64,000 nucleotides of DNA from CAYFWF01 sp964346815 (GTDB taxonomy: Bacteria; Acidobacteriota; Aminicenantia; Aminicenantales; Aminicenantaceae): contig CAYFWF010000023.1 in NCBI GenBank assembly GCA_964346815.1, positions 62,001 through 126,000 on the forward strand, written 5' to 3'. The notes beneath the pieces are model-generated. The model did no database searches, was not told where the DNA came from, and saw only the letters and a list, made by a program, of their open reading frames with translations. Shown one piece after another: positions 9,042 through 17,275 of the stretch. The position numbers and the translations under genes are program-made. Within the stretch, counting starts at the first letter, position 1; each line of letters starts with the position of its first letter.

Positions 9042-10391
9042 TTAAATATACTTTAAACCTATTTTTTTGAACAGGCCAATGAATTTTTCTGCGAGTTCAG
9101 GAGAGAACCGCGTTCCGCACAATTGTTGAATTTTTTCTATAGCTTCTCTCTCGGATAGAGCTCTTCTGTAGGGCCGATCGGAAATCATGGCGTCGAAGGC
9201 ATCCGCCAGGCCGGTGATAGCCGCAGAAAGGGGGATCTCATCTCCACTCAAGCCATCCGGGTATCCGCTGCCGTCGTACCGTTCATGGTGATGCTTGACG
9301 ACCGGTATGTATCGAAGGAGTGAAGAGGCTTTGCTGAGTATTTCAGCTCCATATTCTGGATGACGCATCATCTCAGTGATTTCGAGAGGTTCCAACCTTC
9401 CTTTCTTCAGGAGTATGGAATCTGGAATCTTGATTTTGCCGACGTCATGGAACAAACACGCTATCCTGAGATCTTCGAGCTCTGAGTTCGATAGTCCCAC
9501 TTCTTCTCCCAAAGCGACGGATAATTTTGAAACTCGAGTGGAATGGCCTAGAGTATAATGATCTTTCGCATCTATGGCTGCAGAAAGAACCTTGACGGTT
9601 TCGACATAGGATTCCTCAAGATCCTGCGCATATTTGCTCAGCTTATCCTTCTGATCGGTTATCAATTCAGACATTTCGTTGAAGCTTTCGGTCAGTCTTC
9701 CCAATTCATCATCAGAATAGATCTTGAGCCGCCTGTGTCCCCTGCCTCTTTTAAGCTCCTCGACGCCAACGGACAATTCTTTAATTGGACGTACTAGACG
9801 TGAGGTGAGATAGAGACTTCCGGCCGTTCCTACTAACAGGATGAGAGCAAACACCCAGGCGATTTTTTCTTGCATTTTGCGTTGAGCGCTCGTGAAAACA
9901 GATTTGTTTATACTCAGAACGACCGATCCCAGATCCTTATCCAAAAAGACTATAGGACTCTTAACTTCAAAATAATCTCCTAGAGAATCAGAAAATTCCT
10001 TTATGGCCGTTCCATCTTCGTAGGTCTTGAAAATCGTTCCTTTGGAGGGAGTATAAGCTTCCTTTGTTTTATTCACATCGCTGTGGACGAGGATTTCATT
10101 TTGTGTGTTGACGATGGCAATGTCTCTGACATCTGGATTCGAGTCTTTTATCTTGAACACAAGGGAATCGAGACCGAGGATATCCTCGGAAATGGAACTG
10201 TAGCCGGCGGCAGATGAAATGCTTCTGCACAAAGACTCGGCTCGTCTGATGACTTCGTTGTATATTCTGTCACGCATCAGGCGTACTGTAACGGCATAGG
10301 AAATCCCTGTGGTAACGACAAGCAGCAGAAGCACAAACAGCGAAGCTTTTGTGCGGATGTTTCTGAATAGGCTGAGAACGATATTCCTCAT
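9042..10391 (-). CDS. Membrane sensor c-di-GMP phosphodiesterase (HAMP + HD-GYP)
   Basis: 449 residues from the preferred ATG at 10391; the frame is also open to a TTG at 10454. Two transmembrane helices (ASLFVLLLLVVTTGISYAV and IAWVFALILLVGTAGSLYL) flank an extracytoplasmic sensor of about 140 residues. A HAMP region (RLVRPIKELSVGVEELKRG) and a coiled coil lead into a complete HD-GYP domain: HSTRVSKLS, FHDVGKIKIPD, HHERYDGSGYPDGLSG, and DAFDAMISDRPYR. The HD and GYP residues are intact, so activity on cyclic di-GMP is likely. The TPR lipoprotein downstream is probably co-transcribed. Confidence 0.92.
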   Translation of the reverse strand: MRNIVLSLFRNIRTKASLFVLLLLVVTTGISYAVTVRLMRDRIYNEVIRRAESLCRSISSAAGYSSISEDILGLDSLVFKIKDSNPDVRDIAIVNTQNEILVHSDVNKTKEAYTPSKGTIFKTYEDGTAIKEFSDSLGDYFEVKSPIVFLDKDLGSVVLSINKSVFTSAQRKMQEKIAWVFALILLVGTAGSLYLTSRLVRPIKELSVGVEELKRGRGHRRLKIYSDDELGRLTESFNEMSELITDQKDKLSKYAQDLEESYVETVKVLSAAIDAKDHYTLGHSTRVSKLSVALGEEVGLSNSELEDLRIACLFHDVGKIKIPDSILLKKGRLEPLEITEMMRHPEYGAEILSKASSLLRYIPVVKHHHERYDGSGYPDGLSGDEIPLSAAITGLADAFDAMISDRPYRRALSEREAIEKIQQLCGTRFSPELAEKFIGLFKKIGLKYI

Positions 10392-10505
10392 ATCACCAAG
10401 CCATAGTGTTTTTGAGTGACATTTTAGCCTAGCAGAGTTGAGTCCAGATGACAAGACGATGAATGCGCTTCCAATGCGTTTTGAAGTGAATCGATTTGAC
10501 GAGCA

Positions 10506-10535
10506 TTGACCTTCCTTTTCAGCCTGTGTTATCCT
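10506..10535 (+). promoter_or_regulatory. Probable promoter of the DoxX gene
   Basis: TTGACC at 10506-10511, an 18-nt spacer, and TATCCT at 10530-10535, followed by a strong GGGAGGGAG ribosome site just before the ATG at 10555. Confidence 0.4.
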
Positions 10536-10554
10536 GTGAAGGGAGGGAGACAGT

Positions 10555-10956
10555 ATGAAATCAGCTTTTTTTATGGGGAGATTGATTGTCGGAGCGTTTT
10601 ATCTCTACAATGCCGGTAATCATGTCGCAAAATTTGGACAATTGTCCGAATATGCAGGATTTAAAGGTGTGCCTTTTCCAGAGATGGCAGTTGCAGGATC
10701 CGCTCTGTTGCTTCTGATCGGCGGGATCACCCTTCTTCTCGGTGTTTTCCCGGATATTGGAATCATCGCTCTCGTGTTGTTTTTCCTGCCGGTCACATTT
10801 ATGGTGCACAACTTTTGGGCGGTGACCGGGGAGCAGCAGGCCGCCGAAATGATCAACTTCACAAAAAATCTTGCCCTTATGGGCTCGGCATTGATGTTTT
10901 TGGGTATAAAAAAACCATGGCCTCTGAGTCTTGCCTCTTTCCGAGCGAATAGATAA
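10555..10956 (+). CDS. DoxX-family membrane protein
   Basis: 133 residues, four predicted transmembrane helices: RLIVGAFYLYNAGNHVAKFG, GSALLLLIGGITLLLGVFP, IGIIALVLFFLPVTFMVHNF and NLALMGSALMFLGI. Length and helix layout match DoxX/SURF4-like proteins. A single-gene transcript with its own promoter. DoxX proteins are linked to redox or thiosulfate metabolism in some organisms, but nothing here fixes the role. Confidence 0.85.
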   Translation: MKSAFFMGRLIVGAFYLYNAGNHVAKFGQLSEYAGFKGVPFPEMAVAGSALLLLIGGITLLLGVFPDIGIIALVLFFLPVTFMVHNFWAVTGEQQAAEMINFTKNLALMGSALMFLGIKKPWPLSLASFRANR

Positions 10957-11084
10957 CTCTCCGTTCATCGGTATTGATGAATTCCCCTTTTTTTGTCGGC
11001 GTGTTTTTGATGCTGATGGTGGAGATTGACGCACCTTCACCCTGTATAAAATACCTGAGATAGCAGTGATTATGCAACCGCAGA

Positions 11085-12848
11085 TCAGAACTCTTCAAAG
11101 AGCTTTTTTTCCATACTCTCCCAGAAGACATTGATATTGGGATAGAGCTCTTTCAAATCTCGGGCATATCTTCCTATCTCGTTGGGCCTCATGTGCATCG
11201 GTATGATCTGCTTAGGCTGGATAAATTTTGCAGCCATCTGTTTGCCTGCTTCATCGAGGAGAAAGAAAGGATCTATGAAAGAGATCGAGATGTTTTCTTT
11301 TTGCAGCTGGAAGGCTCTGAAATATTCTTCGTTGGCCGGGGGGTAAATGTCACCGAGGTGGAGAACTTTCGTTCCATCCATATCCAGGATAAACGCCAGA
11401 GTCATATACGGCCGCTCAGGGGTGGAATGATTGACAGGAAATATTTGGAGATCCATGCCGTTGATGGTTTCCCGGATGATGGTTCCCCATTCAGGATTGA
11501 TGTTTTTGACTCTTTGGCTGATCTCCGTATAACCTTCCCCTGCTGCTTCTTTCAGCTCTTTACCAACGATTTCATTGCCAACCAGGGTGGTCTCTGGATG
11601 ACTCATCAGGACTTTCAAAGCTGTATTCGGTTCAAAGTGGTCACGGTGAGCATGAGAGAACAGCATAAGGTCGATCCGGTCAAAAGGCGGCTGGGAAAGA
11701 ATCATCTTTTCGAGAATTTCATCGGGAGTGTCCAGGTATCCAAAAGGATTTTTAAACGGGGTATCCACCAGGATCTTTTTCGTTTTCGATGAGATCAAGA
11801 AACCTTCATTGGCGATGTAGGTGATACCGATCCAGGGCTGATCGGGATTTTTCGGTTCAGGCCTTGGAGCTTTTAAAGCTCCAGCTGCTGCGAGCAGATC
11901 TATGATTCCTTTGCGGCCCCAATCCTCAGCGATATGCAGAGGAGTTCTTTCATCTTTCCCTTTGATGTTCAGGTCGGCTTCGTTCTCTGCAAGGAGCTTG
12001 ACTATCTCCTGATGGCCCTCTCTGACAGCATAATGCAGAGGTGTTTTTCCTCTATCATCTTGGGCATTTATCCTGATACCCTCTTTGATCAATCGATGGG
12101 AAAGCTCCAGGAGACCTCCGATCGCTGCATTATGGAGGAGGGTGCTGGCTTCATCGTCCTTTGTGTGGATTCCCACTCCTTTATCTATCAGAAGATTCAC
12201 GATATTCTGGTGTCCTTTTGCGGCAGCGAGATGAAGACTTATCCTTCCTGAATCGGATTTTACGTCTAAGGCTTTCAGAGTGATGAATATGTCAATGATA
12301 TCGGTGTGACCTCTTTCGATGGCAAAATGGAGAGGCGTAACACCGCCTCTGTCTTCCTGGCTGATATCCAATCCTTTTTTCATCAGGATCTCGACCACTC
12401 TGGGGTGCCCTTCCCTGGCAGGATAATGCAGAATATTCCGACCGTATATGTCTGGTTCTCTGTATTCTGAACCTTTTTCGAGCAGTAGACTGACCATTTC
12501 AGAGTGTCCCTTATAGGCAGCGTAAAAAAGCGGATTTTGATGGGCATTGTTCCATGCGTTCACATCCGCTCCCTTTTCGATCAGGTATTCCGCAATTTTT
12601 AAATGGCCTGCGTCTGCGGAACCGTGGAGCGGCGTGCCCTGTTCTTGATCGTTGGCATCGACAAGCGCAGGATTTTTTTCGACAAGTGCCTGAACCTTGG
12701 CCAGGTCTCCTCGCTTCACTGCATCGAAAATATCATCAGGGGACGTTTGGAAGCTGAAAAGGGGAAGAATAAGCAGAAGTGTTCCCGATATGAGAGGAAT
12801 CCATCTCTTTCCCCTTATAATCTGGGGCCAGGTCTTCTCTTTAACCAT
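11085..12848 (-). CDS. Exported ankyrin-repeat / metallo-beta-lactamase-fold fusion
   Basis: 587 residues from ATG at 12848, which is 8 nt from AAAGGAG; the in-frame ATG at 12854 is too close to that ribosome site and TTG at 12875 is unlikely. After a signal anchor (WIPLISGTLLLILPLFSFQ) come about nine ankyrin repeats (residues ~35-330; e.g. TPLHGSADAGHLKIAEYLIE). The C-terminal ~250 residues are a UlaG-like metallo-beta-lactamase fold with the HxHxDH zinc motif (FSHAHRDHFEP) and late His residues (PVNHST, PMHMRP). Combining ankyrins and a hydrolase in one exported chain is unusual. Substrate unknown. Confidence 0.86.
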   Translation of the reverse strand: MVKEKTWPQIIRGKRWIPLISGTLLLILPLFSFQTSPDDIFDAVKRGDLAKVQALVEKNPALVDANDQEQGTPLHGSADAGHLKIAEYLIEKGADVNAWNNAHQNPLFYAAYKGHSEMVSLLLEKGSEYREPDIYGRNILHYPAREGHPRVVEILMKKGLDISQEDRGGVTPLHFAIERGHTDIIDIFITLKALDVKSDSGRISLHLAAAKGHQNIVNLLIDKGVGIHTKDDEASTLLHNAAIGGLLELSHRLIKEGIRINAQDDRGKTPLHYAVREGHQEIVKLLAENEADLNIKGKDERTPLHIAEDWGRKGIIDLLAAAGALKAPRPEPKNPDQPWIGITYIANEGFLISSKTKKILVDTPFKNPFGYLDTPDEILEKMILSQPPFDRIDLMLFSHAHRDHFEPNTALKVLMSHPETTLVGNEIVGKELKEAAGEGYTEISQRVKNINPEWGTIIRETINGMDLQIFPVNHSTPERPYMTLAFILDMDGTKVLHLGDIYPPANEEYFRAFQLQKENISISFIDPFFLLDEAGKQMAAKFIQPKQIIPMHMRPNEIGRYARDLKELYPNINVFWESMEKKLFEEF

Positions 12849-12938
12849 GGGCATCTCTCCTTTTTCCAGAACCAATCAGTGTCTATTTTTTCATACGTTG
12901 AATTTCTCATCCGGTTTTAAGTTTTCGGTCTCAAATCC

Positions 12939-12979
12939 ATTCCGAGTTTGGGGACATTATGCGCAATCACCGAATTAAT
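12939..12979. repeat. REP-like palindrome, copy 1
   Basis: Reads ATTCCGAG...GGGGACATTATGCGCAATCACCGAATTAAT, the inverse orientation of the family core (ATTGCGTATACTGTC), with imperfect AATTCGG-type inverted ends. Lies upstream of the ankyrin gene. Confidence 0.6.
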
Positions 12980-13055
12980 CTGGATGAGTTCAGGTAGATG
13001 ACATTATCCAGTGAGCGTGAATTCTGTTACCAGTAAAATGAGTGATCGGGTATCC

Positions 13056-13077
13056 TATCCCCGAGTTATCTGTTTTT
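13056..13077. repeat. Direct repeat flanking the rSAM operon, distal copy
   Basis: TATCCCCGAGTTATCTG followed by a T tract. The same sequence, minus two bases, occurs at 17162-17181 in the same orientation on the other side of the three-gene rSAM operon. It may be a REP-family fragment or a cassette boundary. Confidence 0.45.
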
Positions 13078-13085
13078 TTCATTAT

Positions 13086-13118
13086 AAATTAAGTAATTGC
13101 GTATACTGTCACGAAATC
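13086..13118. repeat. REP-like palindrome, copy 2
   Basis: AATTAAGTAATTGCGTATAC then TGTCACGAAATC: the forward core of the family with degenerate ends. It abuts the stop codon of the membrane protein gene at 13117. Confidence 0.6.
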
Positions 13119-14094
13119 AAGATTGGATGAGCCTGCCGCCTTCAAGGGCAATCCTGAAGATTTCTGCACACTGGCGATCCTTGGTATGGTAGCCAGATTT
13201 TTTCGTTGTGTGCTGTCTTATTACCAGAACTTCGGCCCTGCTGTCTTGCTGATATTCGCAGATGATTTTTCCAGAGGATTCGATTTCCTGTTTGTATCGG
13301 GACATTCCGAATCCGGGCTTCGAAGCCAGCACGCAGTAAAAATAGGGATAGCTCGTTCCTTGAACCACATTGAGATTGATCTGGGCCTGAAGGCCGTAGA
13401 ACCCTTCAGGAGAATGGGGAAACCTGACAGAAAAACGGACATCGACCGGGATTGTCTTGTTCTCTTTATCCCTGGATAACAAGATGGCGGGCCGAAACTC
13501 TTCCCCCTTCTTTTTCAGGCTCTCAAAAACGTTATAAAGCAATAAAAGGATCCTGACTTTAACCATCAGATTCGGCTGCTTGAGAATAAATCTCATTCCA
13601 GTAAACCAGAGCGGAACCATAATTACGGCAATGTCAACCGCCAGTATCATCGTAACCCTCATGTCTTTTGCCAACTCTCCAAGAATCCAAGAGGCTAACA
13701 GGGCCAGCCCTCCAAAAATGAAAAAACTGAACAATCCAAGAGGATTAGAAACATCCAGTGCATCGCTGTCCCATTTTTTATTTCGTTTTCGAAGCTGTTC
13801 CATTTCCTGTATCTTTTCGATGGAAACGCTCTTCCAATTGGGATCTAGATTGAAACTTTTCGTCCGGACGCGGCTGTCATATCCTTTTACCAGAATTATT
13901 CCGATTCCGGTCAGGAGGAAGGGAACGCCGTAAAGAGGATGCATGAAATAAAGCTGCAGGATAAATCCCGCAATCAGCAGAAACAGTGTCAGATGGATCC
14001 TTAAATTGTAAGGGAGGTTTTTGGCAAAATAAAATCTTACGCTGTCCCGTCGGTCTGGAGGGGGAAATCCGAATAGGCCCAGAATCGATGTCAT
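13117..14094 (-). CDS. Membrane protein of the rSAM/CHxA-repeat operon
   Basis: 325 residues, family not recognised. Two helices (LTLFLLIAGFILQLYFMHP and YGVPFLLTGIGIILVKGY), a soluble loop, then two more (FSFFIFGGLALLASWILGEL and VTMILAVDIAVIMVPLWFTG); the C-terminal ~150 residues are soluble with predicted beta strands (TIPVDVRFSVRFPHSPEGFY) and end near the stop with a basic helix. Its ATG overlaps the stop of the radical SAM gene by 4 nt (ATGA), implying translational coupling. Plausible roles are partner, scaffold or transporter for the modified CHxA protein; no catalytic motif is visible. Confidence 0.8.
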   Translation of the reverse strand: MTSILGLFGFPPPDRRDSVRFYFAKNLPYNLRIHLTLFLLIAGFILQLYFMHPLYGVPFLLTGIGIILVKGYDSRVRTKSFNLDPNWKSVSIEKIQEMEQLRKRNKKWDSDALDVSNPLGLFSFFIFGGLALLASWILGELAKDMRVTMILAVDIAVIMVPLWFTGMRFILKQPNLMVKVRILLLLYNVFESLKKKGEEFRPAILLSRDKENKTIPVDVRFSVRFPHSPEGFYGLQAQINLNVVQGTSYPYFYCVLASKPGFGMSRYKQEIESSGKIICEYQQDSRAEVLVIRQHTTKKSGYHTKDRQCAEIFRIALEGGRLIQS

Positions 14095-15455
14095 TGGCTA
14101 TCCCTGGGATTGAGACTTATGTTCGATTCGAGCTGTGCCAGCGGCTCTTCAAGTTCGCCATACCCATGGACCTTGAAGTACAAAGGACATGCACCGTGAC
14201 ACACTGCAAAGTGTTCACAATCCCTGCATCCAGGATGTGCCGCCCGTTTTTCCCTTAGAAAGCGAGCGCGGTCTCCGAACCATAAGGCCTGGAATCCCTC
14301 TCGCAGCAGATTCCCTACGGCCTCTTTCCAACTGGAACACGGTAAAAGCCTGCCAAAGGGATCGACAGACAGCAATCCCTCACAGGCACTGCAGCCCTTG
14401 TTCCCCATCTGGTGGGAAACCGGATTGAAAAGACACATCGGAGTCGGTGAATACCACATGAAGCGGACTCCTTCGGCTTCCGCTGCTGCTTTTATTTTCA
14501 ATACGATATCTTTGATTTCACTGTATTTGACTGTCAAATCCTGTGCGGTCCCCCGCCCTGCCGGGATGATCATGTTCAAAGAGAACCGATCGATCCCCAA
14601 AGACTTGGTGAATTGCCCCATTTCTTCAAGGCTTTTCATGTTTAACCGGCATAAGGTGGCATGAGGATGTGCCAGAATTCCTTCGTTTTTCAAAGCATCC
14701 AATCCATTCAAGGAGGCTTGGAACGCGTTTTTAAAGCCGGCGATATCGTCATGGACATCAGGATCTGGCGATTCAATGCTGATCTGGGCTGACGCCAACC
14801 CAGCCGCTTTCAGCTCCTTGGCGGTCCTCTGAGAAATGAGCGTTCCGTTGGAGATGAGATTCACGCGCATGTTCAAGGTACCGGAAGCATAGGCGATCAG
14901 TTCCGTGATGTCATCCCTGAGCAGAGGCTCTCCTCCTGTAAAGGAAACGCTGGGCACTTCGCCGTCATTTCGAATCATATCCAGCACACGCTTGACTTCA
15001 CTTGTGGAGAGTTCATCGAGGCCGGATTCATCCTCAGACCCTGAGACACATATGCACGAAGCATAGCAGAACCGGCATTGGATGTTACAGCGCCATGTCA
15101 GAGCTATTTCGGACAAGACGGGAAGTTGGATGTACCCCAAGTCAAACGGCACTCTCGTGAGTGAAGGAGAACGGTAGCCATCACAGACCGAAGAGTTCAA
15201 CATACGGGATAGATCGGTGAAGAATGAATGGAGTTGTGCCGGAAGCTTCTGATCGGAAGCTCTTGCTTTGAGGATATCTTGGATCGAGCCGCCTTGGATA
15301 ATATGGTGGAGTACCAGGGCGCCCGTGTTGTTCAGTTTGAAGGCGTGGTTCGGAAGACGGATCAGGACATTGTCGGTCAGCCGTACGTGGACATAAGGTC
15401 GAATTCTGTCCACGAAGGTATCAACCCAATCCAGGAGAACTGAGGGAGCCTCCAT
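14091..15455 (-). CDS. Radical SAM/SPASM maturase with PqqD-like N-terminal domain
   Basis: 454 residues. Residues ~20-65 (HVRLTDNVLIRLPNHAFKLN) resemble PqqD, the peptide-recognition domain of many RiPP maturases. The radical SAM cluster motif is C123-x3-C127-x2-C130 (TWRCNIQCRFCYASC), with two extra Cys at 134 and 136; SFTGGEPLLR follows. A SPASM-type C-terminus has CSAC, LLPCSSW and CRDCEHFAVCHGACP, enough for auxiliary iron-sulfur clusters. Its ATG overlaps the stop of the upstream CHxA-tail gene by 1 nt (TGATG). Known SPASM enzymes with a PqqD-like domain modify ribosomal peptides; here the neighbouring Cys/His tail is the obvious candidate substrate (inference). Confidence 0.93.
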   Translation of the reverse strand: MEAPSVLLDWVDTFVDRIRPYVHVRLTDNVLIRLPNHAFKLNNTGALVLHHIIQGGSIQDILKARASDQKLPAQLHSFFTDLSRMLNSSVCDGYRSPSLTRVPFDLGYIQLPVLSEIALTWRCNIQCRFCYASCICVSGSEDESGLDELSTSEVKRVLDMIRNDGEVPSVSFTGGEPLLRDDITELIAYASGTLNMRVNLISNGTLISQRTAKELKAAGLASAQISIESPDPDVHDDIAGFKNAFQASLNGLDALKNEGILAHPHATLCRLNMKSLEEMGQFTKSLGIDRFSLNMIIPAGRGTAQDLTVKYSEIKDIVLKIKAAAEAEGVRFMWYSPTPMCLFNPVSHQMGNKGCSACEGLLSVDPFGRLLPCSSWKEAVGNLLREGFQALWFGDRARFLREKRAAHPGCRDCEHFAVCHGACPLYFKVHGYGELEEPLAQLESNISLNPRDSQ

Positions 15456-17125
15456 CAGTGACCTCCTCCGCTGACACAGGCAGAATGGCAGGCAGAGTGG
15501 CAGGCAGAGTGGCAGGCACTGTGGCAGGCAGAGTGGCAGGCATCATGGCATGCGGCATGGCAGGCTTCGATGGCTCCTGCTGAAGGCCCGAGGAATTCTT
15601 GAAAATCCACCACATCCGGGTTGAGTGGAAGGGAGGCTTCATACTCATGGTCGTATCTCTGAGGATCATAGTGTCGGTGCATGCCATAACGGTAGTGATA
15701 CCAGTACCACCAGCTCGACACTGGCTCATCTTGCCGGCGCTTGCTGTTTTTCTTTCTGAGAGGCTCTTCCTGTGCCTTGCCGAAGGCTTTGGCAATTTCA
15801 TCGTGATAGTAATTTTTTGTCGCCTCTATATCGCAGTCCCATGCTTTCTGCTGGATGTTGTAAACCACCGCCTTCAAGAGTTCACTCAGCTCCTGTTCAC
15901 TGAATTGACCGTCATCTTTGGCCGCTCGATACATCTTCTGCTCATAAGGTCCTAAGTCGTTGAAGGAAATGGGCATCGGCTTGACGACTTCCACACGAAG
16001 AGGGTCCCGGTTGACGAGCTCGATGCAGTTTCTTTTCACCAGTTGAGATAAAATGGTTGAGAAGATCTGTTTGTAGGGGACGCCGATAAAAACCCCGGCC
16101 TCGATGGGATCCAGATCCCTGGCGATTTTACCGGGTTTGCGGAAGGAGGCCAGCTCTATTTTTGGCGGTTCCCAATCCCCGCGGACCCATTTGACATCAT
16201 CCAGCTCCGATTGGGCCCGGACCAAGGACCGGTGTTTTCTGGATACGCCGAAAATACCGGACAGCAATGTGATGGCAAAGCCGATGAGCAGGATCCAGCG
16301 GGATGAGGACGTTCGACTTTCTTTTGAAGGGAATTGTTTTGAGGGCAGAGTCCCTTGATTTGGCGAGACAGCTTCTTTTGGATATGATCGGACAGAATCG
16401 ATTCCAGGGAAAACATCCGCAGAAATGTATTGCTGGATGCGGAAATGGTATCGCGTGCGGGCGTTCTCTTTATGCAAGAGAACTTCGATATGCTGAGTTT
16501 CTCCGACTTTTCTGAGGCGGTAGTCTATTTTGTACTCCTGATTCATAAATCTCTCGGTGGCGAATCCTCGGGCCAGAAGTTCGGCCTCGATGGCGTTTCG
16601 GTCTGTTTGAGCGGGGGTATACTCGATAGGATAAACCACTTTGACTGTGTAGTGCTCCAGCGGCTGGTCCCAATCTGTAGGTGCCCAATTGAAGACGACG
16701 AGTTTTCGTCCTCCTGCTGCGGTTGTAGATGCCAGATATCCGGCCCGAGACATGTCGGCTGCGAAGCGGAACCTGTAGGTGACGGTACCCGAAGAAACAG
16801 CTCTCCCGTTCGCCAGGACGACGTCATAAAGGTCTTCGTTGGTCCGTTTGATATCCAAGGCATAGGTATTGCCCCGGCTGTCGACGGCCGAGGCATTTTG
16901 ATAATCGAAGTGGGGAGTCAGGCGGTCAAACCCTCCAAAGTAAAACCCATGGAATTCGCCGGAAATCACAGTATACCGCACCACATATTCCACAGAAGCC
17001 TTGCCATCGGGGAAGAGAACAACTTCTGTTTCGACAAACTGAAGCCTGCCTTCCCCTGCGAAGGATGAGGCTGCCGTGGCGAGGATTGAAACAAGGCCTA
17101 TAAACAGAATGGTTTTTTTTGACAT
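15455..17125 (-). CDS. DUF2207-like membrane protein with C-terminal Cys-His-x-Ala repeat tail
   Basis: 556 residues from ATG at 17125 (GGGAG 9 nt upstream; the frame extends to a TTG at 17155). A signal peptide (KKTILFIGLVSILATAASSFAG) is followed by a beta-rich extracytoplasmic domain of DUF2207 type, one transmembrane helix (WILLIGFAITLLSGIFGV, ~285-305), and a cytoplasmic part with a winged-helix-like stretch and an aromatic/His segment (SSWWYWYHYRYGMHRHYD). The last 35 residues hold seven Cys-His-x-Ala units (CHAA, CHDA, then five CHSA) plus an eighth Cys, ending VSGGGH. The eight Cys are at 522, 526 and so on to 550, spaced i+4. By topology the tail is cytoplasmic. First gene of the operon, overlapping the rSAM gene by 1 nt. 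Confidence 0.88.
   Translation of the reverse strand: MSKKTILFIGLVSILATAASSFAGEGRLQFVETEVVLFPDGKASVEYVVRYTVISGEFHGFYFGGFDRLTPHFDYQNASAVDSRGNTYALDIKRTNEDLYDVVLANGRAVSSGTVTYRFRFAADMSRAGYLASTTAAGGRKLVVFNWAPTDWDQPLEHYTVKVVYPIEYTPAQTDRNAIEAELLARGFATERFMNQEYKIDYRLRKVGETQHIEVLLHKENARTRYHFRIQQYISADVFPGIDSVRSYPKEAVSPNQGTLPSKQFPSKESRTSSSRWILLIGFAITLLSGIFGVSRKHRSLVRAQSELDDVKWVRGDWEPPKIELASFRKPGKIARDLDPIEAGVFIGVPYKQIFSTILSQLVKRNCIELVNRDPLRVEVVKPMPISFNDLGPYEQKMYRAAKDDGQFSEQELSELLKAVVYNIQQKAWDCDIEATKNYYHDEIAKAFGKAQEEPLRKKNSKRRQDEPVSSWWYWYHYRYGMHRHYDPQRYDHEYEASLPLNPDVVDFQEFLGPSAGAIEACHAACHDACHSACHSACHSACHSACHSACVSGGGH
15479..15562 (-). repeat. Seven 12-bp tandem repeats encoding the CHxA tail
   Basis: Coding minisatellite, one Cys-His-x-Ala unit per 12 bp. 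The units differ by silent changes (CAC/CAT for His, TCT/AGT for Ser), so the protein pattern is being kept and is not simply the product of recent slippage. Confidence 0.9.
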
Positions 17126-17161
17126 GGAAATTTTCTCCCTGTCGATGATCCTCAAATACCG

Positions 17162-17181
17162 TATCCCCGTTATCTGTTTTT
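17162..17181. repeat. Direct repeat flanking the rSAM operon, proximal copy
   Basis: TATCCCCGTTATCTGTTTTT, 37 bp upstream of the first gene of the rSAM operon. Matches 13056-13077 apart from a two-base gap. Read on the minus strand it could also serve as an operator in the leader of the operon. Confidence 0.45.
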
Positions 17182-17275
17182 ATTCCTCTCTGGAGGAAAG
17201 GTGAAGTGTGTACAGGAATCCTCCGATACAAATGCCGAAGATCAAGATCATCATGAGTATGGCTTCAAACGTCAT
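17180..17275 (-). CDS. MetS-like small subunit of NSS transporter
   Basis: 31 residues: MTFEAILMMILIFGICIGGF then LYTLHLSSREE, a single transmembrane helix with a short polar tail. The ATG lies inside the last codons of the transporter gene (11-nt overlap) behind GAGGA, so translation is coupled. Bacterial NSS transporters such as the methionine/alanine importer MetP have just such a tiny partner (MetS) encoded next to them; that family knowledge plus position supports the call. Confidence 0.75.
   Translation of the reverse strand: MTFEAILMMILIFGICIGGFLYTLHLSSREE

Noticed and set aside
15479..15562. Regular 12-bp repeats, considered as a CRISPR-like or satellite array
   Set aside because: No unique spacers; the repeats are in frame and encode the CHxA tail.
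13117..17125. rSAM operon considered as the His-Xaa-Ser (Hxs) system
   Set aside because: That system, as I know it, has two rSAM enzymes and HxS repeats; here there is one enzyme and the repeat is CHxA in a DUF2207-like protein.
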